A stretch of DNA of 44,973 bases from an uncultured Anaerobiospirillum sp. (GCA_944390115.1 CALXOW010000103.1:1-44973); one strand, 5' to 3'. Positions 18,566 through 25,827 are shown, counted from the stretch's first letter. A program made the numbers and translations. Notes: generated from the sequence alone by a model not told the origin.

Positions 18566-18910
18566 CTAATGCTTGAGCTGATAGACCCCGGTGGCGGTGC
18601 CATGGAGGCCGCACAGATGGGCCGGGACCGAGGTGACCTTGAGGGTGTGGTTGAAGCCGTACTTGATGACCACAGGGTAGCCATCGGCGGTAAAGCAGGT
18701 GATGCCATCCTCGCTTAAGGCGCAGCCTTCAGTGACTAATTCACAGGCTCCTGGGTTCTAGGTGCGAATGGTGACGAAGGGATCGCCGGTCTCTTCGGAT
18801 ACGGAAAGCTCCAAGTAGCCTGAACCGTCTTGATAAGTATAGAGGCTGGCTTGGCAGGTCGCTCCTACTAAGGCGCAAATGATGCCAGCCAAAATTGCAA
18901 TCGATTTCAT
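18566..18910 (-). pseudogene. Four-cysteine secreted protein interrupted by an in-frame amber codon
   Basis: A signal peptide (MKSIAILAGIICALVGA, cleavage after CQA) follows ggag at the right distance from ATG 18910. The frame runs 50 codons into the domain (GYLELSVSEETGDPFVTIRT), meets TAG at 18758-18760, then continues in the same frame to 18566. That second part reads NPGACELVTEGC, DGITC, LKVTSVP and LCGLHGTATGVY, the rest of the same domain. The stop replaces the residue between T and NP that is V or I in the relatives, and three residues after NP are missing. It is the first gene of the unit, 13 bp before the four-domain gene. Either a recent nonsense mutation, a sequencing error, or read-through of amber; I favour mutation. 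Confidence 0.75.
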
Positions 18911-18950
18911 ACGCGCTCCATAAAATTCGTGGAGCAGCACCCCTTGTGCT

Positions 18951-19061
18951 TGCTCGCTATAGCTGCATGGTAGCGGGCAATCGTTCCATAAATCGGAAGC
19001 AATCAAAAAATTGCAATATTTTTTGCGGTTTAGTTCACAGTTGAGACTGATTTTGCTGCAA
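18951..19061 (-). promoter_or_regulatory. 111-bp upstream element, copy A (cysteine-domain operon)
   Basis: This block aligns without gaps to 19556-19666, with about 85 of 111 bases identical by hand count. On the minus strand its gene-proximal end carries TATAGC, a -10-like box about 45 bp before ATG 18910. A conserved dyad TTCC-N7-GGAA (18984-18998) lies near the -35 position, with A/T-rich sequence upstream. No consensus -35 is visible, which suggests an activator-dependent promoter. Confidence 0.6.
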
Positions 19062-19142
19062 GCTGCTGGAGCGTGAGGGCGAGGAAGGCGGGCGAAGAGT
19101 GCAGGCGGGTATGCGGGCGCTGGATGAGGGGAATAGGTGGAG

Positions 19143-19178
19143 TCCAAAAGTTAAAGGGCCGCAAGTGCGACCCTTTAG
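19143..19178 (-). terminator. Terminator of the RelE-like gene
   Basis: Minus-strand AAAGGGTCGCA pairs with TGCGGCCCTTT and is followed by aacttttgg. Confidence 0.7.
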
Positions 19179-19216
19179 CTTAATGCTGCGGCTATGATTG
19201 CCATGAGCTTAATTCC

Positions 19217-19498
19217 TTAGTAAGGACGGTAGGCGATTTCGTGGTTCCCGGCGCACAGTAGCTCGATGGTGCCGCAGCTCAGGCGGCGGAAGATCAGGCG
19301 GAATTTGTGGCTCAGGCGCACGCTGTAGACTTGATCGCTGGGCACCTTAAGCTTCTCCATTTGCAGCTCCTGGGCGTTGGGATCGCGCGCCATAGTTTCA
19401 ATGACCTGGGTCAGCTTGCGCTTGATTTCAGCCGGGATGTGTCGGACGCTCTTGCGAAAAGCGCCGCTAATCTTCATTGCGGTTTTAGGCTTGCGCAT
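19217..19498 (-). CDS. RelE/ParE-superfamily toxin-like protein, no adjacent antitoxin
   Basis: The 93-residue basic protein starts at 19498 behind a perfect AGGAGG. The fold pattern is that of RelE-type mRNA interferases: helices (FRKSVRHIPAEIKRKLTQVI, about 14-33), then strands with VYSVRLSHKFRLIFRR (about 57-72) and a terminal LLCAGNHEIAYRPY. Such toxins normally sit beside an antitoxin gene. Nothing of that kind is seen within 700 bp on either side. It may be a solitary homologue, a remnant, or use a distant antitoxin. Its upstream region is copy B of the 111-bp element found before the cysteine-domain operon, and it has its own terminator. Confidence 0.72.
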   Translation of the reverse strand: MRKPKTAMKISGAFRKSVRHIPAEIKRKLTQVIETMARDPNAQELQMEKLKVPSDQVYSVRLSHKFRLIFRRLSCGTIELLCAGNHEIAYRPY

Positions 19499-19555
19499 CT
19501 TAACCTCCTAAAGCTGGTGATGGGCGTGACCTTTGAGATAGAAACATCTAGTTTC

Positions 19556-19666
19556 TGCTCTCTATAACCGCATGGTAATGGTTATCTGTTCCACAAGATG
19601 GAAGAAAACTAAAAATTACAATATTTTTTGTGATTTAGCTCATAGTTAAGATTTATTTTACTGCAA
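19556..19666 (-). promoter_or_regulatory. 111-bp upstream element, copy B (RelE-like gene)
   Basis: Diverged copy of 18951-19061. The -10-like TATAGA and the dyad TTCCA-N5-TGGAA (19589-19603 on the plus strand reading) are kept. It ends 57 bp before ATG 19498. Many of the differences between copies are transitions, consistent with drift after duplication. Confidence 0.6.
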
Positions 19667-19785
19667 TGTGTTGAAGGTGGGCTTAGGAATGCTGGCTTAC
19701 TGTGGGCGAGGGTGAGAAGTTTTCGACGGGGGCGGACGTGGGTGTCTGCTGGTGTGGGGCGTTGGGAGTGGAGATTTGGTAGGGC

Positions 19786-19819
19786 GCAAAAACTAAAGGG
19801 CCGCAGCTGCGGCCCTTAG
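19786..19819 (-). terminator. Terminator with no assigned upstream gene
   Basis: Minus-strand CTAAGGGCCGCAG pairs with CTGCGGCCCTTTAG and is followed by tttttgcg. It is a strong intrinsic terminator for minus-strand transcription, yet upstream there are only the uncertain small ORFs at 19877-20611. It therefore argues for a real transcript there. Confidence 0.75.
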
Positions 19820-19876
19820 TCAATATTCGGTGACAGGTTTTACTGCCTGATGCTTGGGGGAGTGCTCTGTGAGCTA

Positions 19877-20089
19877 CTAGCCGTCGGCTAAGTGCTGCGC
19901 TCGTGGCGCGATCAACACTTGCTTATGGGCGGTATTAATCCAAATCATCTTGGTCAAAGTAAGAAGACCTTGATGCTCCAAGCTGACGGGGTTGACCCGT
20001 GTGCGTGTCCTTATGCGTCTGTGTTCGTTTGAGTTTTGCTTGGGCGTAGGCTCGCAAACGTTGCCCTTACGTACGACGGGCGCACGCAA
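19877..20089 (-). CDS. Doubtful small ORF (70 codons)
   Basis: Open frame with a TTG start, no visible ribosome-binding site and an Arg/Pro/Thr-rich first half, so it may be noise. The only support is its place between a better small ORF (20108-20257, 18-bp gap) and a strong terminator on the same strand. No family recognised. Confidence 0.15.
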   Translation of the reverse strand: MRAPVVRKGNVCEPTPKQNSNEHRRIRTRTRVNPVSLEHQGLLTLTKMIWINTAHKQVLIAPRAQHLADG

Positions 20090-20107
20090 GTATGGCGTTG
20101 GTGAGGA

Positions 20108-20257
20108 CTACTTGGCTAGCGCAAATCTGAAGTTAACGCGCTCGCTTTGAGCACGGTCATCGACGTGACGACGCTTCAGGAAGTTGAAAGCCTTGAAGTT
20201 GTTCTTTACGCCAAAGGCGGTGATAGGTGCGAACCCGCGCTTCTTTTGCGGATACAT
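20108..20257 (-). CDS. Small basic protein of unknown function (49 residues)
   Basis: This short frame has a strong ribosome-binding site (taggaga, 7 bp before ATG 20257). The product starts MYPQKKRGFAPITAFGVKNN, is rich in Lys, Arg and Phe, and has no membrane segment, cysteine or signal peptide. Such small basic proteins can bind nucleic acid, but nothing specific is recognised. It lies in a stretch with a CRP-like site far upstream and a terminator downstream. Confidence 0.45.
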   Translation of the reverse strand: MYPQKKRGFAPITAFGVKNNFKAFNFLKRRHVDDRAQSERVNFRFALAK

Positions 20258-20362
20258 ACTGCTATCTCCTAAAAAACAAACGACAACCTATTACGGTTGC
20301 AACAGATCCTGACGTCTCTCCTGAGCTTGAGGCAAGCTCCGAGGGCGCCTACCTTACTTTAG

Positions 20363-20611
20363 TTACGCTTCCCGCGTGATGTGCACGCACCCACTAAAGT
20401 GAACGCTGGAGCTTGGTGCACTCTTTTGAGTCACGGTGCTTTCAGCTTCTGCTTTAGCCACGGAGGGGTTAAACATCACGTTTCGACCAGGAACCGTTAT
20501 TAATACAACGGCAGCGTAGCTCTTTTTTGAGCACTTTACCTTGATCGTTAGCGTTTGCAAATGGTCAAAATTGACTTTTTCATAACACAAATTTGATGGT
20601 GGTAGAACCAA
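20363..20611 (-). CDS. Possible small ORF of unknown function (82 codons)
   Basis: The frame reads protein-like (KVNFDHLQTLTIKVKCSKKS, then VVLITVPGRNVMFNPSVAKA) and is less GC-rich than its surroundings. It has only TTG or GTG as early starts and no visible ribosome-binding site, and an in-frame stop lies just upstream. It could be a relic of a longer gene or chance. No family recognised. Confidence 0.25.
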   Translation of the reverse strand: MVLPPSNLCYEKVNFDHLQTLTIKVKCSKKSYAAVVLITVPGRNVMFNPSVAKAEAESTVTQKSAPSSSVHFSGCVHITREA

Positions 20612-20820
20612 TGGTGCGGCCTAGCACGATACAACAATCAGATGTTACAAAAATTTAGATTGAGGGCGAATTTATGCTCTTCCTAGATAGAACGCCCCCT
20701 AGTGCCAACAGCACTGAGCGGTTCGTAACATTGTGCCGTCTGAGAAACGCGTTTCAATTTAAGGAATAATTTCTCTGAGACTTTGAGCTTAGGCCCTAGT
20801 TGTGAAAAGTAGCCTGCATG

Positions 20821-20843
20821 AAAAAGTGATTTGGATCACATTT
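20821..20843. promoter_or_regulatory. CRP/FNR-type binding site
   Basis: AAAAAGTGAT-TTGG-ATCACATTT matches the CRP consensus core GTGA-N6-TCAC with A/T flanks on both sides. The nearest gene start downstream in either direction is the doubtful ORF starting at 20611 on the minus strand. gpmI is convergent to it and starts at 22612, so it is not a simple gpmI regulator. Confidence 0.6.
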
Positions 20844-20923
20844 AAAGCGCTTGCGGCGCACCAGGTAAAGGCGTAGATCACCCCTTTGACCTAACACTTC
20901 CCCAAAAGTGTGCACTAAAAGTA

Positions 20924-20958
20924 GGGGGCTAGGGCTAGCCCCCTTAGCCCTAGCCCCC
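20924..20958. repeat. Perfect 14-bp inverted repeat (stem-loop)
   Basis: GGGGGCTAGGGCTA (20924-20937) and its exact complement (20945-20958) flank a 7-base spacer. No T-run follows on the plus strand, and tacttttag follows on the minus strand. It could be an RNA hairpin, a weak terminator or a small palindromic repeat element. Confidence 0.75.
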
Positions 20959-21009
20959 TAGGCTGCGGGGCTCCATGAACTCAACTTCTGAGGTAGGACG
21001 CCGCAAACC

Positions 21010-21050
21010 AACAAAAAAGCCTGGCTCCCAGGGGAGTCAGGCTTTTTATT
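21010..21050. terminator. Terminator of gpmI
   Basis: aaaaaagcctggctccc pairs with ggggagtcaggcttttt. On the minus strand the tail is ttttttgttgg, 30-70 bp after the gpmI stop. T-runs on both strands make it bidirectional. Confidence 0.85.
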
Positions 21051-21079
21051 GCTACCAGCCGAGGCTGGCTTGCTTGGTC

Positions 21080-22612
21080 TTAGTCTAAGGTGACGATGGA
21101 CTTGCCGGTCATCTCAGCTGGGATTTCCATACCCATCAGGTACAGCATGGTAGGAGCGATGTCGCTTAAGCGGCCGCCCTCACGCATGTGGGCCTTGCGA
21201 CCAACATAGATGAATGGAACTGGCAGATTGGTGTGAGCGGTGTAAGGCTGGCCGGTGGTCATGTCCTTCATGCGCTCGCAGTTGCCGTGGTCAGCAGTGA
21301 TTAAGCACTCGCCACCAACCTTCTCTAAGGAGGCAACGACGCGGCCGATGCAGTGGTCAACTGCCTCAACGGCCTTAACTGCGGCATCGTAAACGCCGGT
21401 GTGGCCAACCATGTCGCCGTTAGGGTAGTTGCAGATGATCACGTCATACTTGCCCGACTCAATGGCAGCGCACAGCTTATCGGTCAGCTCGGTCGAACTC
21501 ATCTCAGGCTGGAGATCGTAGGTGGCAACCTTAGGGCTTTGGATTAAGGTGCGATCCTCGCCTGGGAATACGGTCTCAACACCACCGTTGAAGAAGAAGG
21601 TGACGTGAGCGTACTTCTCGGTCTCGGAGATACGCAGCTGGGTCTTGCCGTGGGACGATAACCACTCACCTAAGGTGTTGGTGAGATCAGCTGGAGGGAA
21701 GGCGCAAGCGGTCTTAATGTCAGCAGCGTACTGGGTCAGCATGACGAAGTCAGCCAGCTGTGGTACGACCTTGCGGGCAAAGCCGTCGAAGTCTGGGTTG
21801 ACGAAAGCACGGGTGATCTGACGGGCACGGTCAGCACGGAAGTTCATGAAAATGAGGCTGTCGCCATCTTCCATTGGAGCCTTCTCGCCGACAACCGAAG
21901 CCTTGACGAACTCGTCGTTCTCGTCACGGGCGTAAGCAGCCTCGATGGCATCCTTGATCGAAGGATAAGCAGGGAATTGGCTGATACCCTGGGTTAACAG
22001 GTCATAAGCCTGCTCGACGCGATCCCAGCGATTGTCACGGTCCATAGCGTAGTAACGGCCTACGACCGAGGCAAAGCGACCAACGCCTAACTCCTTAAAC
22101 AGGTCCTCGAACTTACCGATGTACTCTAAAGCCGAGCGAGGTGGTACGTCACGACCGTCTAAGAATGGGTGGAAGTAGATCTTCTTGGCGCCACGTTGAG
22201 CGGCCAGCTTGATCATAGCCAGGATGTGGTCTTCGTGGCTGTGAACGCCGCCTGGGGACATTAAGCCCATAATGTGGACGGCCTTGTCAGCCTTAACGGC
22301 CTTGTCCACGGCCTCGCATAAGACCTTGTTGTTGAAGAAGTCGCCGTCAGCAATAGCCTTGGTGACGCGGGTGAGCTCTTGGTACACGATACGACCGGCA
22401 CCAATATTGGTGTGACCAACCTCGGAATTACCCATCTGGCCATCAGGCAGACCAACGTCGATGCCAGAAGCCGAGATGTCGGTGTGAGCGTACTTGGCAC
22501 ACAGACCATCTAAAACCGGAGTCTTAGCATTAGCAACAGCGTTGAATTCCTTAACTGGGTTGTCACCCCAACCATCCATGATAATAAGGGCAAGAGTTTT
22601 CTTTTGTGCCAT
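21080..22612 (-). CDS. gpmI: GpmI, 2,3-bisphosphoglycerate-independent phosphoglycerate mutase
   Basis: GpmI interconverts 3- and 2-phosphoglycerate in glycolysis with a manganese site and a phosphoserine intermediate. The 510-residue product is normal length. IIMDGWGDN (about residues 10-18) carries the first metal Asp. [17 protein letters not shown] (about 57-73) holds the catalytic serine in NSEVGH. The C-terminal [11 protein letters not shown] (about 435-445) supplies further metal ligands. The ORF uses biased codons typical of highly expressed genes here. It is divergent from yibN-secB-gpsA, the same arrangement as E. coli gpmM. Confidence 0.97.
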   Translation of the reverse strand: MAQKKTLALIIMDGWGDNPVKEFNAVANAKTPVLDGLCAKYAHTDISASGIDVGLPDGQMGNSEVGHTNIGAGRIVYQELTRVTKAIADGDFFNNKVLCEAVDKAVKADKAVHIMGLMSPGGVHSHEDHILAMIKLAAQRGAKKIYFHPFLDGRDVPPRSALEYIGKFEDLFKELGVGRFASVVGRYYAMDRDNRWDRVEQAYDLLTQGISQFPAYPSIKDAIEAAYARDENDEFVKASVVGEKAPMEDGDSLIFMNFRADRARQITRAFVNPDFDGFARKVVPQLADFVMLTQYAADIKTACAFPPADLTNTLGEWLSSHGKTQLRISETEKYAHVTFFFNGGVETVFPGEDRTLIQSPKVATYDLQPEMSSTELTDKLCAAIESGKYDVIICNYPNGDMVGHTGVYDAAVKAVEAVDHCIGRVVASLEKVGGECLITADHGNCERMKDMTTGQPYTAHTNLPVPFIYVGRKAHMREGGRLSDIAPTMLYLMGMEIPAEMTGKSIVTLD

Positions 22613-23061
22613 CTGCGTTCAAATCTCAAAAAATTTCGTGATTTTGGGCCGAGTTGCGCTGTCTTTGGGACTGAGCGCGTCGCGTCGTCTTGAGGCGCGT
22701 TGCGCGGTCTGGGCTGACTCGGCGGCGCGGCAGCGAGGTGACTCACCTTCTGGGCGCACACACAACCTACCATGTTAGCACGATCGCAAGCGCTATGACT
22801 TGCGCAAAGATCACAGAGCTCAGAACGTGCTACGTTTGGGGGCGAATTTTGGGCTTCAGCGCGCATAAACAGCCAAGAGGGGCGGAGCGATGGGATTTCT
22901 CATTCGCAAAAGTGGCGCAGTTGCGGGACCGCACTATCTAGGCGCAGTGCTCAAACTGTGATGCCGGTTGGCAAAGGGGCCGAAAAGACGCACGCTTTGT
23001 GCTAAAATAGCCCACTATTTGAGTGACCGGTACCCCATCGGCCTGCTTGAGGTTTCAAATC
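22613..23061. other. gpmI-yibN divergent intergenic region (449 bp)
   Basis: No credible gene. It is GC-rich near gpmI (alternating gcgcg tracts). An extended -10 for yibN lies at 23000-23008. No CRP-like or other operator was found. Confidence 0.55.
23000..23008 (+). promoter_or_regulatory. Extended -10 promoter of yibN
   Basis: TG-C-TAAAAT lies about 54 bp before the GTG start at 23062, with no -35 match at standard spacing. Confidence 0.45.
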
Positions 23062-23523
23062 GTGGATTTCAATTTTTCTGAGCTCGTTTCTGAATTTCCC
23101 GACTTCTTCATGCGCCACTACTTCATGGTAGGTGCATGGATCGTCGTCGTGGTCATGTTGATTGTGGTCCAGTTCAAGCTGATGATGACCCGCATTCCTA
23201 AGGCCACTACTAATAACGCGGTCGCCTTGGTCAACCGCGAGGACGGCGTCTTTGTCGATATCCGCAATGCTGAAAGCTTCTCTAAGGGACATATCGCTAA
23301 TGCCCTTAACATCAGCGCCGCTGATATTAAAGGTGGTAAGGTCAACCGCATCGAAAATCGCCGCGACAAGCCTGTAGTGCTGGTGGGCAAGGACAAGTTT
23401 GATAGCGAGTGCTTCAACAGCGGTCGCTTCTTAAAGAAGCAAGGTTTCACCAAAGTATTTATCTTAGATGGCGGCATCATGGAGTGGTCAAACGCCAATT
23501 TGCCACTGTCATATAAGAAATAG
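23062..23523 (+). CDS. YibN-like membrane-anchored rhodanese-domain protein
   Basis: The start is GTG 23062, with tgagg about 9 bp upstream; an earlier GTG at 23023 lacks support. The 153-residue product has one membrane segment (about residues 20-38) and a rhodanese domain: VFVDIRNAESFSKGHIANALNI (about 62-83) and FILDGGIMEW near the end. At the active-site loop position the sequence reads VVLVGKDKFDSECF, so the cysteine is displaced compared with active sulfurtransferases, as in E. coli YibN. The order gpmI/yibN/secB/gpsA matches E. coli except that grxC is missing. Confidence 0.85.
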   Translation: MDFNFSELVSEFPDFFMRHYFMVGAWIVVVVMLIVVQFKLMMTRIPKATTNNAVALVNREDGVFVDIRNAESFSKGHIANALNISAADIKGGKVNRIENRRDKPVVLVGKDKFDSECFNSGRFLKKQGFTKVFILDGGIMEWSNANLPLSYKK

Positions 23524-23540
23524 CGCACCAATACTGCTCA

Positions 23541-23590
23541 GGACTAGCCATCAGGCCCAGCCTCAGGGCTAGCCTTCAGGCCCAGCCATA
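23541..23590 (+). repeat. Imperfect tandem repeat of about 25 bp between yibN and secB
   Basis: agcc-a/t-tcaggcccagcc occurs twice in succession, separated by tcagggct. It is another local intergenic duplication with no seen function. Confidence 0.55.
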
Positions 23591-23635
23591 GCAGCGCCAT
23601 CTGGATTCACCCTATAGTTTTACAGGACAACTACA

Positions 23636-24151
23636 ATGTCTGAGAACGCAAAAGAGCAACAGCCTCAACTGGATTCCAATCGTCCAATCTTCGATTTACA
23701 CCGTGTCTATGCTAAGAACTCGTCCTTAGAGACCCCACACAGCCCAGATATCTTCCGTGCTAAGTGGGAGCCAGAGCTCAAGGTTAACTTCGACACCAAG
23801 ACCTCCAAGATTGCAGACGACATGTACGAAGTTGCCTTACGCATCACCATTACCTGCAAGAATGACGAGCAAACCGCTTTCATCTGCGAGGTAACTCAGG
23901 CTGGTCTGTTCCAGATGCGTAATATTCCAAACGAGGCTGGTGAGTTCTTATTAGGCGGCACCGCTCCTAATATCCTCTTCCCATATGCTCGTGAGTTCAT
24001 CTCCAATTTAGTTGCTCGCGCTACCTTCCCTCAGCTCAACTTAGCCCCAATCAACTTTGAGGCTCTGTTCCGCGCTCGCAAGGCTCAGCAAGAGGCTCAA
24101 GCCGCTGCTGCCAACAAGGACGAGAAGGCTGAGGAGCCAAAGGCTGAGTAA
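23636..24151 (+). CDS. secB: SecB, protein-export chaperone
   Basis: SecB keeps precursors unfolded and hands them to SecA. The 171-residue product has the core FDLHRVYAKNSSLETPHSP (about residues 17-35), FICEVTQAGLFQMRNIP and the ILFPYAREFISNLVARATFP block (about 115-134) with PINFEALF. The last 20 residues are an Ala/Glu/Lys-rich tail. The start is ATG 23636, with acagga upstream. It is expected to work with the SecYEG translocon for the many secreted proteins, including the cysteine-domain family here. Confidence 0.96.
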   Translation: MSENAKEQQPQLDSNRPIFDLHRVYAKNSSLETPHSPDIFRAKWEPELKVNFDTKTSKIADDMYEVALRITITCKNDEQTAFICEVTQAGLFQMRNIPNEAGEFLLGGTAPNILFPYAREFISNLVARATFPQLNLAPINFEALFRARKAQQEAQAAAANKDEKAEEPKAE

Positions 24152-24288
24152 GCCTAGGTGGCAAGCCTTAAGGTAACAGCTTATCCTTAAGAGCGAGCCC
24201 ACGATTTCAAGGTCCATTGACCTTCAGTATTCTTGGCTTGCTTCTTGGGCTATGGGATAGGGCCCGAGAAGCGCCAAGAACCCATGCT

Positions 24289-24325
24289 AAACGACGTGGC
24301 TGGCAACAGCGCGTCGTTTTTACTT
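24289..24325 (+). terminator. Terminator between secB and gpsA
   Basis: AAACGACG (24289-24296) pairs with CGTCGTTT around a 15-base loop and is followed by tttactttttag. It ends just before the gpsA ribosome-binding site, so it may attenuate gpsA. Confidence 0.6.
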
Positions 24326-24338
24326 TTTAGGGGCAAAG

Positions 24339-25436
24339 ATGGCGCAACAGGCGATGGCTCAGGCTCAAGCGGCTCAGGCTGCGATGTCTCAAGCGGTGAT
24401 GACTCAAGGGACTGCGGCAGAGCAGACTCAGACCCAACAGACTTTGGCCGTAATCGGTGCGGGCTCATATGGTACGGCGTTGGCCCTGGCGGTAGCCTCC
24501 AAGGGGGCTGCGTTTAAAGTGTGTCTGTGGGCGCGCTCTCAGGAACAGGCGGTGCTGATGCAGCGCGAGCGGCAAAACGCCAAGTACCTGCCGGGCATTG
24601 TGCTGCCGCCTAACTTAGCGATCACCTCCGATCTGGCGGCCACCGTCGCCTTTAGCCGCAACTTACTCTTGGTCGTACCCTCGAGCGCCTTTACTCAGAC
24701 GCTGCAAGCAATCAAGCCTTATCTCACCTCGGAGCATCGTATCGCCTTTGCCACCAAGGGCTTAGAGCACAGCAGCGGTGCCTTCTTATCGCAAGTCGTG
24801 GCCCGTGAGCTGGAGCCACTTGAGCTCCCGGTCGCAGCCTTATCAGGACCGACCTTTGCCTCGGAGTTAGCGCGCGGCTTACCGACCGCCATTGCCTGTG
24901 CTGGTACTGACCCCGACTTTGTCGCGGATTTCTGCCATCTCATGCACACTCCGACCTTCCGCGTCTATCAGAGCTCTGATTTGATTGCTTTGCAATTAGG
25001 AGGCGCGGTCAAAAACGTGATTGCCATTGGCGCGGGTATGTCCGACGGCTTGGGCTATGGTGCTAATGCGCGTACCGCCTTGATCTCGCGCGGACTAGCC
25101 GAAATGATTCGCTTGGGCGTGGCCTTAGGCGCCAGTGAGCGCGGCTTTATGGGCCTGTCTGGTTTGGGCGATCTCATGCTCACCTGTACCGACAATCAGT
25201 CGCGCAATCGTAGATTAGGCGTGATGTTAGGCCAAGGCATGTCCGCCGCCGAGGCCTTAATGCAGATTGGCCAAGTGGTCGAGGGCTATCACATGGTGCA
25301 GGTGGTACGCACTCTGGCCTTGCGCCACCAGATCGAGATGCCGATCTGCCATGAGCTCTACGAGGTCCTGGTCAACCACAAAAACGGCGCGCAGGCCGCA
25401 CGTGACCTGTTAAGCCGCGAGCTCACTGCCGAATAA
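24339..25436 (+). CDS. gpsA: GpsA, NAD(P)-dependent glycerol-3-phosphate dehydrogenase
   Basis: GpsA makes sn-glycerol-3-phosphate for phospholipid synthesis. The Rossmann motif VIGAGSYGTALA sits at about 38-49, preceded by a Met/Gln/Ala-rich N-terminal stretch of about 35 residues, roughly 25 more than E. coli GpsA. ATKGLEHSSGAFLSQVV, ALSGPTFASELARGLPTA (about 175-192) and the catalytic QLGGAVKNVIAIGAGMSDGL (about 222-241) are present, giving 365 residues. ATG 24339 follows agggg. A later start would remove the extension, but no good site is seen. Downstream is a strong terminator. Confidence 0.95.
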   Translation: MAQQAMAQAQAAQAAMSQAVMTQGTAAEQTQTQQTLAVIGAGSYGTALALAVASKGAAFKVCLWARSQEQAVLMQRERQNAKYLPGIVLPPNLAITSDLAATVAFSRNLLLVVPSSAFTQTLQAIKPYLTSEHRIAFATKGLEHSSGAFLSQVVARELEPLELPVAALSGPTFASELARGLPTAIACAGTDPDFVADFCHLMHTPTFRVYQSSDLIALQLGGAVKNVIAIGAGMSDGLGYGANARTALISRGLAEMIRLGVALGASERGFMGLSGLGDLMLTCTDNQSRNRRLGVMLGQGMSAAEALMQIGQVVEGYHMVQVVRTLALRHQIEMPICHELYEVLVNHKNGAQAARDLLSRELTAE

Positions 25437-25441
25437 AGCAA

Positions 25442-25470
25442 AAGCCCACCGAGAAGGTGGGCTTTTTTTA
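25442..25470. terminator. Bidirectional terminator between gpsA and the antitoxin-like gene
   Basis: AAAGCCCACC (25442-25451), loop gagaa, GGTGGGCTTT (25457-25466), then ttttt. The minus-strand tail is ttttgctttatt. Confidence 0.9.
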
Positions 25471-25492
25471 GGGCCGTTAGGCCAATGCCGCG

Positions 25493-25798
25493 TTAGGCCA
25501 ATGCTTGGGCCGATGGCTCGATCTTGGCTTGCAGCTTAATGTTGAGGGCTTGGCTCAGCGCCCAAAACTGTTCCCAGGAGGGGTTGCCGGTCTCTGAGAG
25601 CATTTGCTCGAGCTCACTGCGCTCAAGATGCGCCCTCTGAGCCACTTGATTTAAGCCTTGACGCTTGGCCATGAGGCTTAGAACTGATAGCACATACTTT
25701 TGATTTGCGCAGGCCAGAGCGTCGTTTAGCAGAGCAATCAGATCATCATCGGATCTGATCCAGTCTTCGAGTTTGAATTTCTCGAAACGCGACTTCAT
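25493..25798 (-). CDS. Addiction-module antidote-like HTH protein (COG3636 type), no adjacent toxin
   Basis: The 101-residue product has N-terminal FEKFKLEDWIRSDDDLIALLNDAL (two parts, about 5-28), then VLSVLSLMAKRQGLNQVAQRAHLERSELEQMLSETGNPSWEQFWALSQALNIKL, here quoted only by its key elements: AKRQGLNQVAQ, LERSELEQML and GNPSWEQF. This is the wording of COG3636 antitoxins that pair with COG3657 (HigB/RelE-like) toxins, normally encoded just upstream. Here the upstream neighbour is nfuA, 29 bp away on the same strand, so the gene may be transcribed with nfuA. It may act as a regulator that lost its toxin. Confidence 0.75.
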   Translation of the reverse strand: MKSRFEKFKLEDWIRSDDDLIALLNDALACANQKYVLSVLSLMAKRQGLNQVAQRAHLERSELEQMLSETGNPSWEQFWALSQALNIKLQAKIEPSAQALA

Positions 25799-25827
25799 TG
25801 AACTGAAAGCCTCTGTGTTGCCAAAGG

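Larger units (their letters stand above)
20612..21010. other. Non-coding stretch upstream of the small ORFs (about 400 bp)
   Basis: No ORF of note. It holds a CRP-like site (20821-20843) and a long perfect hairpin (20924-20958). The composition is more AT-rich at 20640-20830 than neighbouring DNA. Confidence 0.5.

Noticed and set aside
18758-18760. Amber codon read as pyrrolysine
   Set aside because: The paralogues have Val or Ile at this place, and pyrrolysine use is not expected in this lineage. A nonsense mutation is simpler.
20220-20240. tRNA-like GGGTTCGCACC phrase on the minus strand
   Set aside because: No acceptor stem or anticodon arm could be drawn around it, and it lies inside the small ORF.
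20548-20583. Eleven-codon leader-peptide-like frame (MKKSILTICKR)
   Set aside because: No ribosome-binding site and no attenuator structure with a run of one amino acid. Likely chance.
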